Source: Actinomadura barringtoniae
Lineage (GTDB): Bacteria; Actinomycetota; Actinomycetes; Streptosporangiales; Streptosporangiaceae
Assembly (NCBI RefSeq): GCF_017573505.1
Contig: NZ_JAGEOJ010000006.1
Coordinates: forward strand, 186,001-250,000
DNA: 64,000 nt
Reading direction: 5' to 3'
Within the stretch, counting starts at the first letter, position 1. Each line of letters opens with the position of its first letter. Positions 33,717-41,370 of this stretch are shown here, one piece after another. The translations under genes were made by a program, and so were the position numbers. The notes below the pieces were generated by a model. That model was given only the letters and a program-made list of their open reading frames with translations, was not told the origin of the DNA and ran no database searches.

Positions 33717-34540
33717 GCCCCGCTCCCCCGGCCCCCGATGCACCGCCGAAAGCTCCGCGGAACGCTGCGGCTGCCTGTCAGGTCGTACAGCAGTCCCGTG
33801 GTCTGCTCATCCGGCTTCAGCCCTAGACCGCTCAGCGCCTCCATGCACAGCTCGTACGCGCCGAACAGAGCGCGAGTGTGCCCAGCGACATGAGCAGAAC
33901 GCATCAGCGCGCGGTACAGCTGCTCGGCGTAAGGGTCCGCCAACAACCCGCGGCAGGCGGCCCACCCTGCGACTACAGGATCCTCGGCTCGCGCGGACAA
34001 GCACTCGGCCACTTCCACGATCCGGGAACGCATGTAGGTGACCATTGCCTGGTCGATCCACTCATAGGGGCAGTCCTGCAGCGGCTCCCCACGGACCAAA
34101 TCCAAGGCCGCCCGCAACTTCTCGACGCCGTCCCTGCCCCTTGCCTGGCCCTTGCCGGCCAGCTCCTGGAACGTCGCCCAATCCAGGCCGACATCAGGAT
34201 TCAGGTAGTAGGTCTCGCGATCGCGCAGCACCCTGGGACTGCCATCCGCCGCCGCGCCCAGAAACCCACGTGCGCGTGTACAGGTCTGCCGAAAGTAGCC
34301 GTTCGCCATCGCACCACTGCCGGAGATGCGCAGCTGCTCACAGATGCGACCTCGGGAAGCCCTGCGAGAACGAGCCAAAGCGAGGAACACGACCAACTCC
34401 CTCGCCCGTGCCGCCATGCCCTCCGACGAGCACGCAGGATCTCGGACCACTTCAACCGGACCGAGCACGCGGACCTCGACCGAACTTCCCGCGGCCGGAA
34501 CCGGCAGATGTGGAACAGACGTCGTGACTGACATCGACAT
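33713..34540 (-). CDS. SARP/BTAD-domain transcriptional regulator
   Basis: 275 residues. After a short leader, VEVRVLGPVEVVRDP starts a winged-helix OmpR-like DNA-binding domain (about 22-110) with ARELVVFLALARSRRASRGR and a recognition segment, as in SARP activators. The bacterial transcriptional activation domain follows: LDWATFQELAGKGQARGRDG at about 118-137, then helical repeats to RALFGAYELCMEAL and GLKPDEQT. SARP proteins activate adjacent pathway genes. It is the first gene of the coupled eight-gene unit, so self-activation of the unit is likely (inference). A 178-nt divergent intergenic region separates it from the plus-strand gene at 34719. Confidence 0.78.
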   Translation of the reverse strand: MSMSVTTSVPHLPVPAAGSSVEVRVLGPVEVVRDPACSSEGMAARARELVVFLALARSRRASRGRICEQLRISGSGAMANGYFRQTCTRARGFLGAAADGSPRVLRDRETYYLNPDVGLDWATFQELAGKGQARGRDGVEKLRAALDLVRGEPLQDCPYEWIDQAMVTYMRSRIVEVAECLSARAEDPVVAGWAACRGLLADPYAEQLYRALMRSAHVAGHTRALFGAYELCMEALSGLGLKPDEQTTGLLYDLTGSRSVPRSFRRCIGGRGSGA

Positions 34541-34718
34541 TCACCCTTCATGACTGGTTGGAGCTTTCTGTCATGAAAGGCGCCGAGCGCTAGTCTCCAC
34601 AAGATCGCTACTGCCCGCCTGCGAGAATTGACCATGCCCGCCCCTGGAAAGGCCTCGTTTCACGCGCCGCGACTTGTGCCCAAATGACGAAGAGTCACGA
34701 GCGAACGGAGTCCTGCAG

Positions 34719-35225
34719 ATGCCCTCCCGCCTGCTGTCCACCGTCCAGGTGCTCACCACCACCGGATACGGCATGTTCGGCTTCTACAACGACATCGACG
34801 CCGAGCGCCCCGAGCCACCAATTTCTGCAGAAAGCTGGTACTCGGCGTCCCCGGAAATGGTGGAGGTCCGTCCAGCCTGTACGCTCCCCTCACCCGCCAT
34901 CCGGTTCGAACTGTGGGACAACGAACCATCCGCCTACGTCATTGACGGTGGTGACGACCCGGAAGTGCGGGCCCTGCTGGAGTTCCATGCCAGCCAGGGG
35001 TCTATCGGGCTGATGGCGCTCGCAGCCGGGGCCGAACCAGGCGTGTTCGAAGTGCCCGCGGGCTGGTACTGGCTGGACCTGCTCGGCTACCGCCGCAGCA
35101 TCATGCCCGCGAGAGAGGCCGACCTGTACGAACGGGACATCAGCCCCGGCGACCCCGAGTGGGAACGAGCTGAGGGTACCGAGCTGTACGTCGCGCGACT
35201 ATGGCCCAAACCCCCGGGCGCCTGA
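34719..35225 (+). CDS. Hypothetical protein (168 aa)
   Basis: ATG 34719 is preceded by ACGGAG about 9 nt upstream. MPSRLLSTVQVLTTTGYGMF opens a compact, acidic protein with two Trp-rich strands (EVPAGWYWLDLLGYRR; ELYVARLWPKP). It is beta-rich and probably globular and cytoplasmic. The gene is divergent from the BTAD regulator. No family or motif was recognised; it resembles small accessory proteins of actinomycetes in style only. Confidence 0.6.
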   Translation: MPSRLLSTVQVLTTTGYGMFGFYNDIDAERPEPPISAESWYSASPEMVEVRPACTLPSPAIRFELWDNEPSAYVIDGGDDPEVRALLEFHASQGSIGLMALAAGAEPGVFEVPAGWYWLDLLGYRRSIMPAREADLYERDISPGDPEWERAEGTELYVARLWPKPPGA

Positions 35226-35460
35226 GCCTGTCTCGGGCCTATCGAAGGAGCCAGGCACGAAGCGATCCGCGCATGGGCCAAGGAGCTTCAAATGCGGGTC
35301 CAGCTTCGGTTGTTGCTGACGCTGCCAGAGCCAGATCGCCTGGTCCACCTCAGCCGAACCGCTGCACCCTCAGGCAAGCCGATGCCGGCGCGAGGAACGA
35401 TGTCCTGCACCGGCATCAAGGGCGACAGCTACAAGGCGAGAGCCACGATGTGGCGTTGGC

Positions 35461-35679
35461 TCAACCCATGTTGGTGTGCTTCTTCGGGAGCTTAAGCCAC
35501 GGCATCATGCCAGGCGTCCAGCAAATCCCTACAGGCCAGCACCTTGCCGCCGTCTGCGATTCCGCATACCCGGGCCCTGAACTCAAGGTCACGAAGCCAC
35601 CGGCGACCAGCATGCCGCTGATGAGGATTGAAATGATGCGAGACCGGGCCGTGAGAAGGCGGTTCTGCTTGTTCTTCAT
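35461..35679 (-). CDS. Small secreted peptide with two cysteines (72 aa)
   Basis: ATG 35679 was chosen because GGGGGTGCTCCTCAC precedes it and a signal peptide starts there (MKNKQNRLLTARSRIISILI then SGMLVAGGFVTLSSGPGYA), with likely cleavage after GYA. The mature part of about 33 residues contains ARCWPVGICWTPGMMPW and a basic end KLPKKHTNMG; the two Cys could form a disulfide. It lies about 220 nt downstream of the S9 peptidase in the same direction. A bacteriocin-like or signalling peptide is possible, but nothing confirms it. Confidence 0.5.
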   Translation of the reverse strand: MKNKQNRLLTARSRIISILISGMLVAGGFVTLSSGPGYAESQTAARCWPVGICWTPGMMPWLKLPKKHTNMG

Positions 35680-35902
35680 GTGAGGAGCACCCCCGAGAGT
35701 CGATGAGACCATTCGGTATTCAGGAAACCCGCTAGAGGTGCTTCTCCACTAGGGCTGGACTCGCCAACGGCAACAATCACCAACCCAGCCAAGATCGACA
35801 GGTTGACCGTTCCCCCGTATAGGCAAGTAGACAAGGGCTTCTGAGCCCCTGCGGGGCGAGGGTGCGGTCAGGGGTGAGTTCTCACCAATTGGAGACTCTT
35901 AC

Positions 35903-37720
35903 TCATTTTGGCGCGGCAGGCTCCAGGTGGGCGAGCAAGAACTCCGCGATGTCGGAGTAGGCCTTGATCTCATTAGTGCGGCTGGTGAAACCATGACCTT
36001 CATCGGGATAGATGTCGTACCGAACCTCGTTGCCGTTGGCTCTCAGTTTGCCGACGATCTGGTCGGACTCTTCCTGAGGCACCCGAGGATCTGTGGCTCC
36101 TTGAATCACAAAGAGCGGAGCCTTGATCCGGTCGGCATAGGTGATCGGCGACCTGGACCGCAGCAGGTCCGCGTCACGGTCGGGGTTGCCCAGGATCGTG
36201 TCGACGAAGCTGCGCCAGATGGGTGGGCACTTCGCCGCTAGCGTCACCAGGTCGGACGGGCCACAGAGCGAGACGCCGGCGGCCCACGGGTAGTCGATCC
36301 TTGCCAGGCAGGACAGCGTTGCGAAGCCGCCGTACGATCCGCCGGCGGTCGCGATACGGGCCTTGTCGATCCCTGGCAGGGACCTCAGGTAGTCGAGAGT
36401 GGCCTGAAGATCTTCCAGGTCGGGTCCGCCCCAGTTGCGGTAGATGAGTTTCTGGAACGCGATCCCGTAGCCGGTCGAACCGGCGAAGTTCGGGCAGATG
36501 ACGAGCACGCCCTTGGCAGCCAGGTACTGGAACATGCCGAACCTGCCGTAGTCGGGCCGGACCTGCTCGTGCGGGCCACCGTGGACCCATATCAGCACGG
36601 GGCATTGCTCTTGCTCGTGCGGCTCGTACTGAAGCGCGGCCACCGTACGTCCGCCCTGCGATGGGAACGTTACGGTGCGCGGGCTTACCGGTTGGACCAT
36701 GCGCAGGCCCTCGGGACGGCTGTCCGTCAGATACCGGAGGTCTCCCCGGCGCAGATCGAGCACGGCGATCTCCATCGGGCGCTCTGCCGCGTCCAGTTGC
36801 ATGACGAGCAGCTCCGCGCCGTCCGACACCCGCATGTCGGTTATGACTGCGTCCGGGGGCGGGGGCAGCTCTATATCTGTGCCATTCCGCTGTGCGTAAA
36901 GCGCCGAGTGACCCTCATTGACCGACCAGATGGTCAGGTCATCCGCGACCGCCAGGTGCTCAAGGTCGCCCTCGACTCGCGCCAGTGGCAGCACGGTCGA
37001 CTCACCCAAATCGAAGAACCCTGCGCCGATCCACTCGCCGTCCCACGTATCGGTCCGAACGTAGAAGCCGGTGGAGTCAGGCGCCCAAACGACAGGTTCG
37101 AAGTAGCCGCTCGTCGGGCCCACCTGCCGCGGTTGCGCGTCGGGCGCAGCTAGATCGATCAGGAATGCCTGGGTGTCGACCGCTGATATGAGTCCCCAGC
37201 CCAGTAGCCATCGGCCATCAGGTGAGATCTGTATCGGCTCGATGACGACGCCGGCCGGAGGCACGAATCGTTGCTCAGACCCCACAACGAGATCTCGGAC
37301 CACAATGTCCGGGGTCGCTGGATCACGATCGTTCACGGAGTAGACCAGGCGTCGGCCTGCGGTGTCGAAGGGGAACCTGGCCAGGGCGTGCTGGCACGCC
37401 TCCTTCTGAGCGATCGGCTCTGGCTCCCCGCCTTCGGCTTCGACTCGATACAGCTGGGCCTGCTCGTCACCGTCGCGATCGGCCGTGTAGACCAGCCATC
37501 GCCCGTCGGGTGACCAAGCCACGTTCCGTACCGCACAGCCGACGTAGCGGGTGAGTTGCCGTGCCGGGCCGCCAGTGACCGGTTGTACCCAAAGGTTGAA
37601 CTGGCCGGACTGATTGGAGGAGTACGCCACGTGGCCTGCGTCGGGCGCGATGGCCAGGGCCCGTGGCTGGAAGCGCTGCGTCGGTACGAAGTCGCGATAG
37701 CTCAGCGTCATTTGATCCAC
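35903..37720 (-). CDS. S9-family serine peptidase (prolyl oligopeptidase / acylaminoacyl-peptidase type)
   Basis: 605 residues. The first about 340 form a WD40-like beta-propeller with repeats such as ISPDGRWLLGWGL and WSPDGRWLVYTADRDGDEQA. The C-terminal alpha/beta hydrolase has the catalytic Ser in GGSYGG (about 458-463), Asp in ATDPRVPQEE (about 540) and His in DEGHGF (about 575). It cleaves short peptides or removes acylated N-terminal residues, probably in the cytoplasm (no signal peptide). The ATG overlaps the end of the LuxR-type regulator by 13 nt, so they are co-expressed and the regulator is the likely controller. Confidence 0.9.
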   Translation of the reverse strand: MDQMTLSYRDFVPTQRFQPRALAIAPDAGHVAYSSNQSGQFNLWVQPVTGGPARQLTRYVGCAVRNVAWSPDGRWLVYTADRDGDEQAQLYRVEAEGGEPEPIAQKEACQHALARFPFDTAGRRLVYSVNDRDPATPDIVVRDLVVGSEQRFVPPAGVVIEPIQISPDGRWLLGWGLISAVDTQAFLIDLAAPDAQPRQVGPTSGYFEPVVWAPDSTGFYVRTDTWDGEWIGAGFFDLGESTVLPLARVEGDLEHLAVADDLTIWSVNEGHSALYAQRNGTDIELPPPPDAVITDMRVSDGAELLVMQLDAAERPMEIAVLDLRRGDLRYLTDSRPEGLRMVQPVSPRTVTFPSQGGRTVAALQYEPHEQEQCPVLIWVHGGPHEQVRPDYGRFGMFQYLAAKGVLVICPNFAGSTGYGIAFQKLIYRNWGGPDLEDLQATLDYLRSLPGIDKARIATAGGSYGGFATLSCLARIDYPWAAGVSLCGPSDLVTLAAKCPPIWRSFVDTILGNPDRDADLLRSRSPITYADRIKAPLFVIQGATDPRVPQEESDQIVGKLRANGNEVRYDIYPDEGHGFTSRTNEIKAYSDIAEFLLAHLEPAAPK

Positions 37721-38694
37721 CCCCGCCGCAGCGCCGCCGCCCCCATCGCGAACCGGGTGCCGACGTCCAACTGCCCCTTGATCTCTGTGATGTGCCGCCG
37801 CACGGTGTTGACGCTCACGTTCATTCGCCGCGCGATCGTCTCGTCCTGGAGCCCGGCGGCCAACATCTCGAGCACCTTCTGCTTACTCTCGCTGAGCTCG
37901 TCGGCCTCGGTCGCCCCGATCGGTGTCGCCTTGGCCCAGAGCATCTCGAAGTGCTGCTTCAGGGCACGCACGATCACCGGCGACCGCAGCACCAATGCCC
38001 CCTCCATCCCGGTCGGGGTCAAGGGCAGCATCGCCACCGTCTCGTCGGCGAGCTTCATCTTCATGCCGACGTGCGGCAGCAGCCGTGCCTCTTCGCCGGC
38101 CTCCACGCACGCATCGACCAACTTCGCCGTCAGAGGCTGCTCCATGAAGCTCAGCTCGTAGATCGACCGGCACCGCACCATGCCGTCGAACGACGGAGGC
38201 GGCGGACATGAACTGGCCTCACTCAGCGGGATCTCGTTCAGCAGGTTCTCCAGCGTCATCCAGTCCCGCCGGGCCTCGTTGATCAGCCCGTACGACCGAC
38301 GCTTGATCTCCATCGGGTCGCTAACGACCTCGACCAGCAAGTCCTCGATGATGCCGCCCGCTCTCGCGCGGACCTGATGTATCTCGCCCAGGCGCTTATG
38401 CCCCGCCAAAACCTGGCGGTGATCTTCCAGGAGCCGCCCCTCCAGCTCGGCCAACGCACCGTGCAAGGCCAGGTCCGGAGTCGAGGGCTCCAACCGGGGT
38501 GGAAGGCCGTTCCAGTGATGCGCCATGCCGCGCTGTGTCAGCGCGCGGACTACCTCAGCCCCTCCCAAAAGTGCCTCAGCCTCAGAATCTAGGCACCCGC
38601 CGCAGTCCACGAGCTGCAGATACGCCTCCAGGAGCGGCTCAGACACCACGCCTTCAAGTAGCTCCCGGGCGTTCTCACGGCCCCAGCCCTCCAT
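37708..38694 (-). CDS. LuxR-type HTH regulator paired with the S9 peptidase
   Basis: 328 residues. The C-terminal HTH (about 268-318: KQKVLEMLAAGLQDETIARR, MNVSVNTVRRHITEIKG) is GerE/LuxR type. The N-terminal 250 residues contain a TrmB-like winged-helix and PLD-like sensor arrangement (ELLEGVVSEPLLEAYLQL; LVEVVSDPMEIKRRS) often seen in actinobacterial regulators of this build. The stop lies inside the start region of the S9 peptidase gene, giving a two-gene unit. The ligand is unknown. Confidence 0.82.
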   Translation of the reverse strand: MEGWGRENARELLEGVVSEPLLEAYLQLVDCGGCLDSEAEALLGGAEVVRALTQRGMAHHWNGLPPRLEPSTPDLALHGALAELEGRLLEDHRQVLAGHKRLGEIHQVRARAGGIIEDLLVEVVSDPMEIKRRSYGLINEARRDWMTLENLLNEIPLSEASSCPPPPSFDGMVRCRSIYELSFMEQPLTAKLVDACVEAGEEARLLPHVGMKMKLADETVAMLPLTPTGMEGALVLRSPVIVRALKQHFEMLWAKATPIGATEADELSESKQKVLEMLAAGLQDETIARRMNVSVNTVRRHITEIKGQLDVGTRFAMGAAALRRGWIK

Positions 38695-39006
38695 GAGCCC
38701 AGAGTATCTGATCTATCACTGTCCGCAACTTTCCGTTGTGTCCACCCTCGATGGCTGGGCAGCTCCTAGTGAGATGGGACGCGGTGCGGCCACCAGCCGG
38801 CGCCGAACCCTGCCCCGATGCATAGAAGTGATCAAGCTGCACCTGATCGGCTGGTCACCGCAACTGCCCAGACATCCCACGAGCGACATAGGCAGATCTG
38901 GAACCTTGCTGCCAGCGCCTGGCCCGCTGGCCTCATGGGACGAGGAGCGTTCCCGGCGGATTGCTGGTGGCGGTCGTGGTGGAGTGCGGCGGTACCGGCG
39001 CAGTGG
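38695..39006. other. Intergenic stretch without a supported gene
   Basis: No frame has a ribosome site or protein-like composition. It separates the start of the regulator from the end of the glycosidase operon; a promoter for the regulator is expected near 38700-38760. Confidence 0.5.
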
Positions 39007-41370
39007 TCAGGGCTGTATGGGCAGGTCGGCGAGAGTGTTTCCGGCTGAGCTGGCGAGGTGGAGGGTGAACGGGCCGGGTTCGGTCGCCCAGACATGCCCG
39101 TTCCAATGCTGGAAGGCTCGTGCGGCGATGGGGATGGTCACGTCGACGCATTCACCGGGTTCGGCGTGCACGGTGGCGTAGCCGGCGAGCCAGCGGGCTG
39201 GGCGTTCGATCGCGGAGTCGGGACGGGAGAGGTAGAGCTGGACGACGTGCTTGCCCGGTCGGTTTCCGGTGTTGCAGACCGATATGTGGGCGGTGGTCCC
39301 GTCGACCGTGAACTCCTCGTGGTCCCAGTTGGTGTAGCCGACCCCCTCGCCGAACCAGTAGGCGGGGGTGGCTCCGTCGCGGAGGTAGGCGCGGTGTCCG
39401 ATGTGCAGTCCTTCGGTGTAGGCCAGCGTTCCGTCGGATGGTGTGACGTCGTCGACCGGTACCGAGTCGGCATCGGCGGGCCATGTGGTGGGCAGCCGCC
39501 CGCCGGGTTCCACGGCGCCGGACAGCACGTCGGCGAGGGCGTTGCCGAACTCCATGCCGGGGAACCAGCCGAGCAGTACGGCGGCGACGTCATCGCGCCA
39601 GGGCATCTCCACCGGGGCGCCGGAGTTGACGACGACCACGGTGCGCGGGTTGGCCTCGGCGACTGCGGCGACCAGCTCGTTCTGGCGCCCGGGCAGTGCG
39701 AGGTCGGTGCGGTCGAAGCCCTCGCTCTCGATCGCCTCGGTCGTCCCGATGACCACCACTGCCACGTCGGCCGTGCGGGCGGCCTCGACGGCCCGGGTGA
39801 ACTCCTCTTCTGCGGGGAGTTCCGGGCGTCGCAGGCCCAGCCGGGCGCGGAACATGGGGAGCTCGGGAGGCCAGGTGTAATGGACGATCACGGTGACCTC
39901 TTCACCGGCCTGGAGTTCGATGCTCGTGCTGGCCTGCGGCGGGTCGAAGAACAGTGAGACCAGCGTCCAGGGGTCGGTGACGGTGTGTTCGGCGACGACG
40001 GGCCCGTCGTTCAGGCGCAGTTCCAGGTCGCCGACGCCGAAGCCGCCCACCTGCCAGGTACCGGATTCAGATGCGCGGAAGGTCGCCCGCAGTATGCAGG
40101 AGGTGCTGCCGGGGGGTGTGGTGGCTTTGCTGCGGAAGACACCGGGAACATTGGTGGGCTCGGTCAGCAGCGCAGACCCGTCGGGCGCCAGCCAGATCAC
40201 GGCGCCCGAGACGATGTCGCCCTCGGAGGGCCGGCGCAGACCCGAGTGCAGGCGTAGACCGTCGGCCTGCACCAGCCGCTCGCCCCAGACGGCTTGCATG
40301 CCCTGCTCGGGCGTCACGATGTACGGGGCGGTGACGGCGGCGCTGCCGCCTCCCTGGGTGCGCGGGTCGCGGGAACCGGGACCGATCAGGGCGACCGTCA
40401 TGTCGGTGGCGAGGGGCAGCAGGTCGCTTTCGTTGCGGAGCAGGACCATGCCCGCGGCGGTCGCCTCTCGGGCCAGCGCGGCGGCGGGATCCGCGGTGGG
40501 GCGTGGACGATCGGCCGGGAAATCCTTGAGGGCTCCGACCCGCTCGGCGAGGAGCAGCAGGTGGCGCACTTTGCGGTCGATCGCCTCCTCGGGCACCGTG
40601 CCCGAGCGAACGGCCTCGGCCAGGGCCTCGCACCACAGGGGCTCGGGGCCGGGCATCGCCAGGTCGGTGCCCGCGCGGGCGGACTTCTCGGTGGAGTACA
40701 CCGCGCCCCAGTCCGACACCACCACGCCGTCGAAACCCCATTCGCTGCGCAGGGGGTCCTCCAGGAGCGCGTTCTCGGTCATGGGGGCGCCGTTGACACC
40801 GTTGTAGGCGGCCATGATCGACCACGGTCGACTCTCGCGGACGACGTGTTCGAATGGGGCGAGGTACAGCTCACGCAAGGTGCGCTCGTCGACGCGGGCG
40901 TCGACTGTGTTGCGGTCGGTTTCAGAGTCGTTGGCGACGAAGTGCTTGGGGCAGGCCGCGATACCGTGCCGCTGGATGCCGTCGACGTAGGCGGCGGCAA
41001 GCCGTCCGGTCAGCAGCGGGTCTTCGGAGAAGCATTCGAAGTGGCGGCCACCGCGCGGGGCACGGTGCAGGTTGATGGTGGGGCCGAGGACGACGTCGAC
41101 TTCCTTGGTCGCGGCTTCGGCGGCAAGTAGCTCACCGACGCGCCGGAGCAGATCGTCGTCCCAGCTGGCGGCGAGCGCCGTGGGAGAAGGCAGGTTCGCG
41201 GAGGTGTTCCGTTCGTTCTCCGACCAGCCGCGGACTCCGACCGGGCCGTCGGACAGGTGCATCGCGCGCAGGCCGATCACAGGTGCCTCGGCTGTGGACC
41301 ACAGGCCCGTTCCGGTGATGAGCCGCAGTTTGGTGTCCAGGTCGAGGCTGCTCAGCAGGCGGTCGATCAT
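39007..41370 (-). CDS. GH3 beta-glucosidase with PA14-type insert
   Basis: 787 residues, start MIDRLLSSLDLDTKLRLITG; ATG 41370 overlaps the rhamnosidase stop as ATGA. The GH3 N-terminal barrel carries the nucleophile Asp in GVVVSDWGAVYS (about 217-228) and the substrate-binding KHFVANDSETDRN. A PA14-like insert at about 390-490 (ATFRASESGTWQVGGFGVGD) and the C-terminal GH3 and Fn3-like domains follow (VVVIGTTEAIESEGFDRTDL; HISVCNTGNRPGKHVVQLYL). It hydrolyses beta-glucosides, probably cytoplasmic after transport (no signal peptide). It is the last gene of the LacI-controlled operon. Pairing with a rhamnosidase suggests rutinoside- or saponin-like substrates (inference). Confidence 0.92.
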   Translation of the reverse strand: MIDRLLSSLDLDTKLRLITGTGLWSTAEAPVIGLRAMHLSDGPVGVRGWSENERNTSANLPSPTALAASWDDDLLRRVGELLAAEAATKEVDVVLGPTINLHRAPRGGRHFECFSEDPLLTGRLAAAYVDGIQRHGIAACPKHFVANDSETDRNTVDARVDERTLRELYLAPFEHVVRESRPWSIMAAYNGVNGAPMTENALLEDPLRSEWGFDGVVVSDWGAVYSTEKSARAGTDLAMPGPEPLWCEALAEAVRSGTVPEEAIDRKVRHLLLLAERVGALKDFPADRPRPTADPAAALAREATAAGMVLLRNESDLLPLATDMTVALIGPGSRDPRTQGGGSAAVTAPYIVTPEQGMQAVWGERLVQADGLRLHSGLRRPSEGDIVSGAVIWLAPDGSALLTEPTNVPGVFRSKATTPPGSTSCILRATFRASESGTWQVGGFGVGDLELRLNDGPVVAEHTVTDPWTLVSLFFDPPQASTSIELQAGEEVTVIVHYTWPPELPMFRARLGLRRPELPAEEEFTRAVEAARTADVAVVVIGTTEAIESEGFDRTDLALPGRQNELVAAVAEANPRTVVVVNSGAPVEMPWRDDVAAVLLGWFPGMEFGNALADVLSGAVEPGGRLPTTWPADADSVPVDDVTPSDGTLAYTEGLHIGHRAYLRDGATPAYWFGEGVGYTNWDHEEFTVDGTTAHISVCNTGNRPGKHVVQLYLSRPDSAIERPARWLAGYATVHAEPGECVDVTIPIAARAFQHWNGHVWATEPGPFTLHLASSAGNTLADLPIQP

